Shown piece by piece: positions 28,794 through 38,331 of a stretch of 64,000 nucleotides of DNA. The DNA is from an uncultured Candidatus Saccharibacteria bacterium. Lineage in GTDB: Bacteria > Patescibacteriota > Saccharimonadia > Saccharimonadales > Saccharimonadaceae. How positions within the stretch are numbered: the stretch's first letter is position 1; each line of letters starts with the position of its first letter. A model generated the notes under the pieces. It worked only from the letters and a program-made list of their open reading frames with translations. It had not been told where the DNA came from and did not search any database. A program made the position numbers and the translations under genes. The stretch spans positions 1-64,000 of the forward strand of contig CAMHNK010000001.1 in the NCBI GenBank assembly GCA_946186455.1, read 5' to 3'.

Positions 28794-29903
28794 ATGTCCA
28801 AAGTAGTAGAAACAGATATTAGGACGTTTATTAAATTTTGGCTCGTACCACTTGGTATTATTGGTGTGATTTTCTTTTTGTACAAAGCGCTCACCGGTTT
28901 AATCATCATTGGTATTTCAATTTTCTTGGCGCTAGCCTTAAAGCCACTCGTTCGTAAGGTCAACGATTTCTTTAACCGACACTTTGGCACTGAAAAGAAG
29001 CACCGCAACATTTCGGCCGTTTTTGCCTATCTCATTGTGATTTTAATTATCGGTGCGATTATCGGCATCGTAGGTCCGGTCGTCATTAATGAGACCTCGC
29101 ACTTCTTTGAACAACTACCAAAGACCTTTGAAAACGCCTTTGGTGGCTGGGAGGGAATTAATAACTTTGGCCGATCAATCGGCATTGAGAATCTCCAGAT
29201 GGAAATTACAAATACGATGTCAAATATCTCAAATGGCATTATGGGCGCGATTGGTTCGAATTTCGTCGCCAGCATTAGTGGCGTGGCAGATATCGCCATG
29301 AAGACGATGCTCGTACTTGTGCTCACGCTCCTATTCTTACTGGAGGGCCCGAGCCTCATGAATGTACTCTGGAATAGCTTGAGTGATGGTAGCGAAAACA
29401 AGAAACCAGTCAACGCCGCGAAGCGCGTGGTGGCGCGCATGGCCGACGTAGTTTCAACTTATGTTTCACACCAAATGATTGTCGCGATGATTGATGGTCT
29501 AGCCTGCGGCATTCTCGTGTTCCTACTTTCACTATTTACGGATGTATCGCCTAGTATCGCCATCCCAATGGGTATGATTTCAATGATTTTCTACATGATC
29601 CCAATGTTCGGGCAGATTATTGGCGCAATTCTAGTGACGCTGGTGTTGTTCTGTTCTAGCCCACTTGCGGCGGTTATCTTCGTGATAGTCTACATTATCT
29701 ACGCACAAGTTGAAAACAATTTCATTGCACCGAAGATTCAGGGCAGTGCATTAAACCTCCCGGCCGTGGTTATCCTCTGTGCCATCACGATTGGTATGTA
29801 CATGTTCGGACTCCTCGGCGCCATCATCGCCATCCCAATTGCCGGTTGTATTAAAGTCTTGGTCGAAGAATATCCAAATATCAGAGTCGCAGCAAGAGGT
29901 TAA
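28794..29903 (+). CDS. AI-2E (PerM) family transporter
   Basis: Polytopic protein; late region PMGMISMIFYMIPMFGQIIGAILVTLV...VYIIYAQVENNFIAPKIQGSALNLPAVVIL typical of the family. Confidence 0.85.
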   Translation: MSKVVETDIRTFIKFWLVPLGIIGVIFFLYKALTGLIIIGISIFLALALKPLVRKVNDFFNRHFGTEKKHRNISAVFAYLIVILIIGAIIGIVGPVVINETSHFFEQLPKTFENAFGGWEGINNFGRSIGIENLQMEITNTMSNISNGIMGAIGSNFVASISGVADIAMKTMLVLVLTLLFLLEGPSLMNVLWNSLSDGSENKKPVNAAKRVVARMADVVSTYVSHQMIVAMIDGLACGILVFLLSLFTDVSPSIAIPMGMISMIFYMIPMFGQIIGAILVTLVLFCSSPLAAVIFVIVYIIYAQVENNFIAPKIQGSALNLPAVVILCAITIGMYMFGLLGAIIAIPIAGCIKVLVEEYPNIRVAARG

Positions 29904-31028
29904 ATGAGTAACGAAGAGACTAAAGCGCCTGAGGCGCAGGATGAGGTGGCACCTAAAAATGCTTTTAAAAAGCTAAAGAAACCTGCACTCACGCTCGCAT
30001 TTATCGCTATTAATATCGCAGTGATCGCCATTACGGCATTCTCGGAATTTGGTAATTCGGAAAATGCGGCGCAACTTTCGGAAGTTCAAATCAACTGGTG
30101 GTTCTTACTACCGGCCGCTGCTTGTTTCATTGTGGCAATTACGCTCGAGATTCATAAATATATTATTATGATGCGTGAAGCCGCTAAGGTTAATACAAAG
30201 AAACAGACGAAGAAGGTTTGGCGCGTGGCGAGAAGGACGGTATTACTTGGTAAGTATTACGATAGCGTGACGCCGGCTGCGATTGGCGGGCAACCGTTCC
30301 AGATTTGGTACATGCACAAAAACGCCGGTATCGGCAAAGGTATGGCTACGACAATTCCAATCATCGGTATGATTTCAAACCAAATTGGTTTTATCATCGT
30401 GGCATCGGTAGCATTTCTGTTTGGTAGCTTATCGATTAATAACGCTGTACTGATGGCGACGGCCTGCTTCGGTTTACTATTCTATGCGTTCTGGCCAATT
30501 GCAATTCTGATTGCGACGTTCTTACCAAATACAACTGCCGAATTAATCAATTTAATTGTGAGATTCCTCGCGAAGGTCCATATCGTGAAGGACAAGGAAA
30601 AAGCAATTAAAAAAGTCAGCGATGGCGTGAACGAATATGCGAAATGTGTGAAGCAAATTCTAAAGACGAGAGGATTGTTCCTACGTGAAATTTTACTTTC
30701 GGTCTGTTTCCATTTATTAATCTCGATGATCCCGTTCTTTGTGCTCACTGCCTTTGGTGGCGCCGTGGACTTCTTGCCATGTCTCGTCACGACAATTGCC
30801 GTCACGAGCGCTGTATATTTTGTGCCAACACCAGGTAACGCTGGCGCGGCGGAAGGTACTTTCTTTGTGGTCTTCTCGGCACTTTCTTCAGGCTACATTT
30901 TCTGGGCCATGTTAACTTGGCGCTTCTTCTCATATTACATCTACATTATTATTGGTGCGATTATTTACGTAAGAATGCATTTTGAAAAGAAGAAAAATAA
31001 GACCCATGAAGAAAAACTCGATACTTAG
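29904..31028 (+). CDS. Lysylphosphatidylglycerol synthase TM-region/UPF0104-like flippase family protein
   Basis: YDSVTPAAIGGQPFQIWYMHKNAGIGKGMATT and FVPTPGNAGAAEGTFFVVFSAL. Confidence 0.8.
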   Translation: MSNEETKAPEAQDEVAPKNAFKKLKKPALTLAFIAINIAVIAITAFSEFGNSENAAQLSEVQINWWFLLPAAACFIVAITLEIHKYIIMMREAAKVNTKKQTKKVWRVARRTVLLGKYYDSVTPAAIGGQPFQIWYMHKNAGIGKGMATTIPIIGMISNQIGFIIVASVAFLFGSLSINNAVLMATACFGLLFYAFWPIAILIATFLPNTTAELINLIVRFLAKVHIVKDKEKAIKKVSDGVNEYAKCVKQILKTRGLFLREILLSVCFHLLISMIPFFVLTAFGGAVDFLPCLVTTIAVTSAVYFVPTPGNAGAAEGTFFVVFSALSSGYIFWAMLTWRFFSYYIYIIIGAIIYVRMHFEKKKNKTHEEKLDT

Positions 31029-31896
31029 TTCGCTCCCGATTTTAATTGCATTTGTTTTTGTGGGGGTGTTCGCTTGGCTGATTGCGAGTGTGTTTCTTGG
31101 TAATAAAGCGGGTGACGTCCAGCCAGAGTCGGAAAGCTCAGAAGAAGAAACCGAAGAACCAATTGCGAAGGATGAGGAACCAGAAGAAGCCAAGCCAACT
31201 GGCCCGGTTTATTCGCCAATGACAAATGTGGCGTCTTCTAACTGTACAATTAAATATGGGAATTTGATGTTAATTAATCCGAATTTCCACGTCGAGCAAG
31301 AATATATTACGAACCGAAAAGTCGAGCTCATCAGCTTGTCTTACAACTACGGCATTGAAGAAGGGAATCCGTATAATGGTGACAATTTGATGGATGCGAC
31401 GGCCGCGGCGCACATGTATGAAATGGTGAATGCATATAAGGCCGAGTATCCTGGGCACGTGATTGAAACGCGTTCTTGTTACCGGGTGCGGGGGACGACT
31501 TGCGGAAGGCTATGTCTCCCGACTGGGCAAACCGACCACCACACTGGCCTAACTTGTGATTTGATTGATCCGGCTTACGGCACTTCGCTCGATACGAGTT
31601 TATATAATCAGCACGTCGAGTGGCAGTGGCTTAAAGCTAATTCGTATAAATATGGCTTCATCGATCGCTTCCCGTTGGCATGGGCGGGTGGTTCGATGAG
31701 CGAACCAATGAATGTTAATGCCGATGGTTCGACTGGTTTATACGAAACTTGGCACTATCGTTACGTGGGTGTCGAGGCGGCAACCGAAATTGCGACCGGC
31801 AAATACAACAATGGCCAGTATGATTCTTTGGAACATTATTTGAAGGCAACTGGACTTGTGACGGATCTCGTGAAGGCTACTTGTAAAACAGATTAA
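31006..31896 (+). CDS. D-alanyl-D-alanine carboxypeptidase, VanY-like (M15), membrane anchored
   Basis: N-terminal TM; RSCYRVRGTTCG...TDHHTGLTCDLID...KYGFIDRFP...YETWHYRYVG. Confidence 0.85.
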   Translation: MKKNSILSSLPILIAFVFVGVFAWLIASVFLGNKAGDVQPESESSEEETEEPIAKDEEPEEAKPTGPVYSPMTNVASSNCTIKYGNLMLINPNFHVEQEYITNRKVELISLSYNYGIEEGNPYNGDNLMDATAAAHMYEMVNAYKAEYPGHVIETRSCYRVRGTTCGRLCLPTGQTDHHTGLTCDLIDPAYGTSLDTSLYNQHVEWQWLKANSYKYGFIDRFPLAWAGGSMSEPMNVNADGSTGLYETWHYRYVGVEAATEIATGKYNNGQYDSLEHYLKATGLVTDLVKATCKTD

Positions 31897-31921
31897 ATTT
31901 ATGCTAAAATAGAAGTATTAT

Positions 31922-33697
31922 ATGTTAAAGCTTTTTCGTTATCTTAAGCCATATTGGTGGCAAATTCTGATTCTTCTCGCCGCCACGAGTCTTCAGGTTT
32001 ATACAACCTTAAGGCTTCCGGCACTCATGGCCGACATCATTAATGATGGTATCGTGAAAGAAGACACCGGCATGATTTGGATGGTCGGTGGTAAAATGAT
32101 TCTTTTTGCTGTGGTTTCGGCACTTGGCTCATTAATCTCTTCTTATTATTCGTCAGTGATTGGCGCCGGTTTTTCAAAGGCATTAAGAGCAGAATTATTT
32201 AAAAAGGTCCTAAGTTACAGTATGACCGACATGAAGACTTTTAGCACCGCTTCACTAATCACCCGTACCACAAACGACGTGACCCAGGTTCGTCAGACCT
32301 TTACAATGATTCTTTCAATGATGCTCAGAGCGCCACTTTTTGCCGTAATCTCATTTATTATGGCAATTGAGACCGCTCCCGACATGAGCTGGATTATCGC
32401 CGTTGGCCTCGTTGCGATTATTTGTTCAATTATTCTCATCATGTCACTCGTGATTCCAAAGTTTAGAATCTTCCAAAAATTGCTTGATCGCACCACGCTT
32501 CTTACGCGCGAGAATCTGACCGGCCTTCGTGTGATTCGCGCTTTTAACAACCAAAAAGTTGAGAAGCGTAAATTCATGAAGACAAATGAGGAGCTAACTA
32601 AACTACTCATTTACGTAGATCGGATTCTGGAACTCCAAAATCCATTTATTAATATTATCTTCAATGGTACAACTTTGCTTTGTGCTTGGATTGGTATTTC
32701 TTTGCTTTCAAAGGATATTGCTTATCTCGGTAACATGATTGCGTTTGCGCAATATGTCGGACATGTGATGATGGCATTTCTCATGCTTTCAATTCTATTT
32801 GTCATGATTCCACGTGCTAATGTTTCGGCTGAACGTATTAACGAAGTTCTCAAATTAAATACAAAAATCCATTGGAAAAAAGAAACTACCGGCACGCCAA
32901 ACAAAGTTCCTTCCGTCGAATTTAAGAATGTTGATTTTATGTATCCGGATGCAGAAGAAAAAGTTTTGTCTGGCGTTTCGTTCGTAGCAAATGCCGGTGA
33001 AACGACCGCCTTTGTCGGCTCGACCGGCTCGGGTAAATCCACGCTCATTAATTTGGTGCCGAGATTTTACGAGGCAACCGCTGGCGATGTTATTGTAAAT
33101 GGTATTTCAGTTAAAGATTACGAAAAAGACGATTTGATGACCAGAATTGGTTTCGTACCACAAAAAGGGATTCTGTTCTCCGGCACCGTTAAGTCTAATA
33201 TTAAATTTGGTGCACCACATGCGACTGATGCGGAAGTAAGACACGCAGCCGAAGTTGCTCAGGCTGATGGCTTTATTTCGCGTTTGCCAGAAAAATACAA
33301 TGCCCATATTTCACAGGGCGGTACCAATGTTTCTGGTGGTCAAAAACAACGTTTATCAATCGCTCGGGCTATTTGCAAAAAACCGCAGATTTTCGTCTTT
33401 GATGATTCGTTTTCGGCACTTGATATGAAAACCGATGCAAAACTTCGCGAAGCACTTAAACCGGAGACTCGGGGCGCGGTCGTTTTGATTGTGGCTCAGC
33501 GTATCAGCACTATTAAAGATGCTGACCAAATTGTAGTCTTAGACGGCGGAAAAGTCGTAGGGAAGGGCGAACACTTTACACTTCTAAACACTTGTCCGAT
33601 TTATCAAGATATCGTAAAATCACAACTTTCAGATGATGAATTTAAGAATGAGATGAAACTCGCGAAAAGTAGGAAGGTGGAGGCCGTAAATGGATAA
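31922..33697 (+). CDS. ABC transporter ATP-binding/permease (half 1, degenerate Walker B)
   Basis: GSTGSGKSTLINL, NVSGGQKQRLSIARA, IFVFDDSFSALD; N-terminal ABC TM domain. Confidence 0.93.
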   Translation: MLKLFRYLKPYWWQILILLAATSLQVYTTLRLPALMADIINDGIVKEDTGMIWMVGGKMILFAVVSALGSLISSYYSSVIGAGFSKALRAELFKKVLSYSMTDMKTFSTASLITRTTNDVTQVRQTFTMILSMMLRAPLFAVISFIMAIETAPDMSWIIAVGLVAIICSIILIMSLVIPKFRIFQKLLDRTTLLTRENLTGLRVIRAFNNQKVEKRKFMKTNEELTKLLIYVDRILELQNPFINIIFNGTTLLCAWIGISLLSKDIAYLGNMIAFAQYVGHVMMAFLMLSILFVMIPRANVSAERINEVLKLNTKIHWKKETTGTPNKVPSVEFKNVDFMYPDAEEKVLSGVSFVANAGETTAFVGSTGSGKSTLINLVPRFYEATAGDVIVNGISVKDYEKDDLMTRIGFVPQKGILFSGTVKSNIKFGAPHATDAEVRHAAEVAQADGFISRLPEKYNAHISQGGTNVSGGQKQRLSIARAICKKPQIFVFDDSFSALDMKTDAKLREALKPETRGAVVLIVAQRISTIKDADQIVVLDGGKVVGKGEHFTLLNTCPIYQDIVKSQLSDDEFKNEMKLAKSRKVEAVNG

Positions 33698-35471
33698 TAA
33701 TTCTTTTACCCTTGGTGTCGGAAAAGCTAAAAATGCGAAGCTCACATTTAAACAATTCTATGCTTCAATAAAAAAATACCGTTTTTCAATTTTAGTTTCA
33801 ATTATCCTTGCCGTCGCTTCAGCGGTAACCGGTTTGTTTACGCCAAAGATTCTTGGCGACATGACCACAATTGCCTTTAATACTTACCCGAATATTGACT
33901 TTATCACGATTGGCCAGAAGGCCATCGTCGTTATTGTTTTGTTCTTAATCTCGGCAGCTCTAAATTACGCGCAGGCCTTTATTCTTGGTGTCGTTTCGGC
34001 TAGATATACACGCGACATGCGCGAGATGATTATCGATAAAATCTCGAAACTACCAATTTCATATTTTGACCGACATAAATTTGGCGATACTTTATCTCGT
34101 ATGACTAATGATATCGATGTACTCACGACTTCGATGTCACAGGAAATCGCAGATATTTCTCTAAGTATTACTACACTTGTTGGCGTGATGATTATCATGT
34201 TAATCATTTCCGTGCCACTATCGCTGATTTCGTTCATTATTGTGCCACTTTCCGTGGTAGTAGTTGGAAAGATTGCCAAATTCGCCCACAAGTATTTCCG
34301 CGAACGTCAAGCCATGCTTGGCATCCTAAACAGCAAAATTGAAGAGGATTATGCCGGACAAAGCATCATCAAATCGAACTCGTATGAGCCAATTGCGCTC
34401 GAAGATTTTGATGATACTAATGAAAAACTTGCAAAAGCCTCACTTCGCTCGCAATTCTATTCATCGCTCTCCATGCCGGTTACACATATTTTCACAAATC
34501 TAAGCTATGTAGCAGTCTGTATTGCTGGTGGCGTACTTGTGATTGAGCGTGCAATCTCAATTGGTGATATCCAAGCGTTCGTCCAATATGTCAGCCGATT
34601 CAATCGACCGATTACTGAAATCGCTTCATCGACTTCCACAATCCAGGCTCTACTTGCCGCTTCGGAACGCATCTTTGAATTCCTAAACGAGCCAGAAGAA
34701 GAACCGGACATTTCGCCGGCGCAGAAAATCGAAAAGATTAAAGGCGAAGTGGAATTCCATGATATTAATTTCAGCTATCTAAAGGATACGCCAGTCATCA
34801 AAGGATTCTCCGTGAAGGTAGAACCAGGTATGAAAGTGGCCATTGTCGGTCCAACCGGCGCCGGTAAGACTACAATTATTAATCTCTTAATGCGTTTTTA
34901 CGAACCGGATTCGGGATATATTTCGATTGACGGTGTGCCAACCAGAGAAATGGAACGTGCGGATGTGCGTGGACTATTTGGCATGGTGCTTCAAGATACC
35001 TGGCTATTTTCGGGTACAGTCGAAGAAAACCTCCGCTATGGTCGTCAGGATGCAACACTCGAAGAAATAAAGGCCGCCGCGAAGGCTTCTAATATTCACC
35101 ACGTGATTGAATCTTTGCCAAAAGGTTACAAGACGATGATTTCGGAAGATTCTGATAATATTTCGGCTGGCGAAAAACAGCTTATCACGATTGCGCGCGC
35201 GATGGTCGCTAACCCGCCGATGATGATTCTTGATGAGGCGACTTCAAATGTGGATACGCGTACTGAGCAATTAATCCAGGATTCATTCGAAAAACTAACC
35301 AAAGGTCGCACTTCATTCGTAATTGCACATCGCTTATCGACGATTAGAAATTCAGATTTAATCCTCGTAATGCGCGATGGTAATATTGTTGAACATGGCA
35401 ACCACGAAGAGCTATTGAAACAAAATGGTTTCTACGCCGAGTTATACAACTCACAATTTGCTGACAATTAA
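33690..35471 (+). CDS. ABC transporter ATP-binding/permease (half 2)
   Basis: GPTGAGKTTIINL, NISAGEKQLITIARA, MMILDEATSNVD; overlaps half 1 by 8 bp. Confidence 0.93.
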   Translation: MDNNSFTLGVGKAKNAKLTFKQFYASIKKYRFSILVSIILAVASAVTGLFTPKILGDMTTIAFNTYPNIDFITIGQKAIVVIVLFLISAALNYAQAFILGVVSARYTRDMREMIIDKISKLPISYFDRHKFGDTLSRMTNDIDVLTTSMSQEIADISLSITTLVGVMIIMLIISVPLSLISFIIVPLSVVVVGKIAKFAHKYFRERQAMLGILNSKIEEDYAGQSIIKSNSYEPIALEDFDDTNEKLAKASLRSQFYSSLSMPVTHIFTNLSYVAVCIAGGVLVIERAISIGDIQAFVQYVSRFNRPITEIASSTSTIQALLAASERIFEFLNEPEEEPDISPAQKIEKIKGEVEFHDINFSYLKDTPVIKGFSVKVEPGMKVAIVGPTGAGKTTIINLLMRFYEPDSGYISIDGVPTREMERADVRGLFGMVLQDTWLFSGTVEENLRYGRQDATLEEIKAAAKASNIHHVIESLPKGYKTMISEDSDNISAGEKQLITIARAMVANPPMMILDEATSNVDTRTEQLIQDSFEKLTKGRTSFVIAHRLSTIRNSDLILVMRDGNIVEHGNHEELLKQNGFYAELYNSQFADN

Positions 35472-36056
35472 ATCAAAGACTTCTTCGATAGTTCCGGAAG
35501 CATCAATAATCGGAATATCTAAGTTTTTAGCAATCTGCAAATATCCGGCATTTACTTTCTGTTGAAACTCATCCGGTTTTGCCTCAAAGGTTTCTGTAGC
35601 TTTGCCGCGACTCCCTTGACGCTCTAGACGGACTTTGTCAGATACTTTCAAGATAAAACCGCGGTCTGGATTACAGTAATGATCCGGCATCATTTCTTTA
35701 GTTACTCGGATAATTTTGCTTCTTGAAACGCCCTCGCCGTAGCCTTGGTAGGCGAGCGTAGACCACCAATTGCGTGCGGAAATTACAATCCCGCCACGCT
35801 TTAGGGTTGGTTCCGCAATTTTGCGCCAGAGTTCGGAACGGGCGGCGGTGAAAAGTGCTAGGTTCGTGATCGGCTCAAGCTTCCATTCTTTACCTTTAAT
35901 CACGATGATATCGTGGATTTCGTGAGCTTGAGGCAAATCGCCGTCCGGTTCATCCATTACCACGACTTCTTTGCCTTGTTTCTCAAAATAGTCTTTTAAA
36001 AGTCTGGCCTGGGTCGATTTACCAGTACCATCTTGTCCTTCAATGACGATATACAT
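35451..36056 (-). CDS. tmk: Thymidylate kinase
   Basis: YIVIEGQDGTGKSTQARLLKDYFEKQG (P-loop), DRGFILKVSDKVRLERQGSRGK. Confidence 0.85.
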   Translation of the reverse strand: MYIVIEGQDGTGKSTQARLLKDYFEKQGKEVVVMDEPDGDLPQAHEIHDIIVIKGKEWKLEPITNLALFTAARSELWRKIAEPTLKRGGIVISARNWWSTLAYQGYGEGVSRSKIIRVTKEMMPDHYCNPDRGFILKVSDKVRLERQGSRGKATETFEAKPDEFQQKVNAGYLQIAKNLDIPIIDASGTIEEVFDLIVSKL

Positions 36057-36646
36057 TATTTTTCTCCTTCTAGATATTTTTGATAGCAGGCTGGGCAGAT
36101 AGCGCGGTATTCAACTTTAGTTTTACCGTCATCTATTAAAACGTCTGGGCCATCGACGACAAACTTACCGTTTAAAAATCTCGCATTACAAGTCGCTTTA
36201 CGCCCACATTCACAAATCGTTTTAATCTCTTCAATATTATGAGCAATTTGGAGAAGCCTGGTTGCGCCTTCAAACCCACCATCGGTCAGGCGAAAGTTCA
36301 GTCTAAGCCCGTAGGCCATCACTGGAATGTCGAGTTTATTCACGATCATCATTAGCTCGTCGGCTTGAGCCTTCGTTAAAAACTGGGCTTCGTCAACTAA
36401 TACACAGTGGACGTTTTGGTATTTTTTTAAAATCTCTTCATAAATATTGGTTTTTTTATCGAAACAAAAATCGGTCTCTCTTTCTGGGCCAATCCGAGTG
36501 AGTAGCTTCGTACCGTTTTTAGTATCGGTCTTTGGTTTAATCACGCAGACTTTATGTCCACGTTCTTCGTAATTAAATGCGACTTGGAGAAGTTGCATGG
36601 TTTTGCCGCACCCCATTGCTCCGTATCTGAAATATAATTTCGCCAT
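36056..36646 (-). CDS. tdk: Thymidine kinase
   Basis: LYFRYGAMGCGKTMQLLQVAFNYEERG, VLVDEAQFLTKAQ, CECGRKATCNARF, VEYRAICPACYQK. Confidence 0.93.
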   Translation of the reverse strand: MAKLYFRYGAMGCGKTMQLLQVAFNYEERGHKVCVIKPKTDTKNGTKLLTRIGPERETDFCFDKKTNIYEEILKKYQNVHCVLVDEAQFLTKAQADELMMIVNKLDIPVMAYGLRLNFRLTDGGFEGATRLLQIAHNIEEIKTICECGRKATCNARFLNGKFVVDGPDVLIDDGKTKVEYRAICPACYQKYLEGEK

Positions 36647-36660
36647 GCTATAATTATAAC

Positions 36661-37308
36661 ATGCATGAGAGTTGGAAATCTTTTCTAGATAGCGAGTTCA
36701 ATAAACCATATTTCAAAGAACTCTCGAAGTTTTTACACGATGAATACGAACACAAAACGATTTATCCAAAAAAGAGCCTGGTCTTTTCGGCATTTACAAC
36801 TGATTTGAATGAAGTTAAAGTTGTAATATTGGGACAGGATCCATATCACACACCGGGTGCTGCGGAGGGACTGGCTTTTTCGGTGCCTTCAACTCAGCCA
36901 ATTCCACCGTCACTCATTAATATATATAAGGAAATCGATGCGGATATCGGACATCATAATAACACTTCCGGAAGTCTTCGGAATTGGCAGAAACAAGGCG
37001 TATTGTTATTAAACACGGTTCTAACCGTAGAAGCTCACAAGGCCGGTTCACACCGAGGCAAAGGTTGGGAAACTTTTACGACTGAAGTGATTAAATATCT
37101 AAACGAAACCCGTCCACATTTAGTTTTTATTCTGTGGGGCAGAGATGCCAGGAATAAAAAAACGCTGATTGATAGCTCGAAACATTTGATTTTAGAGTCA
37201 CCCCATCCATCGCCACTTTCGGCTTACGCTGGGTTCTTTGGTAATCATCATTTTTCAAAAACCAATGAATTTCTCGAAAAGAACGGCCTAAAGCCAATTG
37301 AGTGGTAG
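36661..37308 (+). CDS. ung: Uracil-DNA glycosylase
   Basis: VVILGQDPYHTPGAAEGLAFSVP, LLLNTVLTVEAHKAGSHRGKGWE, ESPHPSPLSAYAGFFGNHHFS. Confidence 0.96.
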   Translation: MHESWKSFLDSEFNKPYFKELSKFLHDEYEHKTIYPKKSLVFSAFTTDLNEVKVVILGQDPYHTPGAAEGLAFSVPSTQPIPPSLINIYKEIDADIGHHNNTSGSLRNWQKQGVLLLNTVLTVEAHKAGSHRGKGWETFTTEVIKYLNETRPHLVFILWGRDARNKKTLIDSSKHLILESPHPSPLSAYAGFFGNHHFSKTNEFLEKNGLKPIEW

Positions 37309-37367
37309 TTTTTAATTCGTCTTTAAGGTTCATTTTTTATACTTAAAATGTAAAAAAAGGAAAAAAT

Positions 37368-37679
37368 ATGGACGAAGAAATTATTAGTAAAAGTACTAAA
37401 AATAATTCCGAAACAACCGATAGACCGGAACTACCGGACGACTTAGAAACAGTCGATGGCGGCGAAAACGTAGATACAATGAGACAGGGCAGAGAATTTC
37501 CAGGTGAAAGAATGGCGTCTGTGGCTCAACCCCAAGCCGATCCGATGGCACCACTCATCTACTTTTCGGCCGGTGCCGGCAGTGCTCTACTTGCCTTTTT
37601 AGTATTTTATCTTTGCTTAAGATTTTTGCCAAAAAGAGGCTGTGACTGTCATCAAGAAAAACTAACAAAAAAAGGATGA
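37368..37679 (+). CDS. Small single-TM hypothetical protein
   Basis: 103 aa with acidic N-terminus and TM segment PLIYFSAGAGSALLAFLVFYLCLRFL; SD aaaagg upstream. Confidence 0.5.
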   Translation: MDEEIISKSTKNNSETTDRPELPDDLETVDGGENVDTMRQGREFPGERMASVAQPQADPMAPLIYFSAGAGSALLAFLVFYLCLRFLPKRGCDCHQEKLTKKG

Positions 37680-38228
37680 TTAAAGCCAAGCCGCTAATCT
37701 TTTATATTCAGCTGAATCTTTCGGATAAGAATCTAGAATGTCTTCGACATAAGTTTTGCCGTTCGAAAGGTTCAGCGTTTTTACATGCGGCATTGAGGCG
37801 AGCATGCGAACGACCGCTTCATCAGTTTCAACATTAGTCATAGAATGCTTTGGGTCGGTTGAATGTGAGTGGACGCGCAGCTCATTATAAACAAAGCGCG
37901 TGATGCCAGCCTGCAAACAGTACTTAAGGCAGTTTTCGCAAGTCGCGACACGATTATATATAGTGCAGCCGTGCAAGTCTTGCTTAGCAAAGAGAACTGC
38001 GTTCATTTCGGAATGAATTGCAAAATAATATTTCATTGGGCGTTCGCTCAAGGTCATTTTTGATTCATCAGCACCCTGAATCATACCATTGTAACCAAGT
38101 GAAACCACACGCTTATTCTGATCAACTATACAACAGCCCATTTTTGAAGACGGGTCTTTGCTTTTAAGCGCAACCGTCTCGGCAATTTTCATGAAATATT
38201 CATCCCACTCGCGTTGTTTTTTATCCAT
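37680..38228 (-). CDS. dCMP deaminase family protein
   Basis: IHSEMNAVLFAKQDLHGCTIYNRVATCENCLKYCLQAGITRFVY (zinc-dependent deaminase motifs). Confidence 0.88.
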   Translation of the reverse strand: MDKKQREWDEYFMKIAETVALKSKDPSSKMGCCIVDQNKRVVSLGYNGMIQGADESKMTLSERPMKYYFAIHSEMNAVLFAKQDLHGCTIYNRVATCENCLKYCLQAGITRFVYNELRVHSHSTDPKHSMTNVETDEAVVRMLASMPHVKTLNLSNGKTYVEDILDSYPKDSAEYKRLAAWL

Positions 38229-38331
38229 TTTTCCTCCAATTTATCTCTATTATACCATAGTTTAACAGGTGGGGGGTTGCAAGATTTTGGTGCTCGTGAT
38301 TTGATTCTCCAAAATAAATAGTGGAGGTAAA

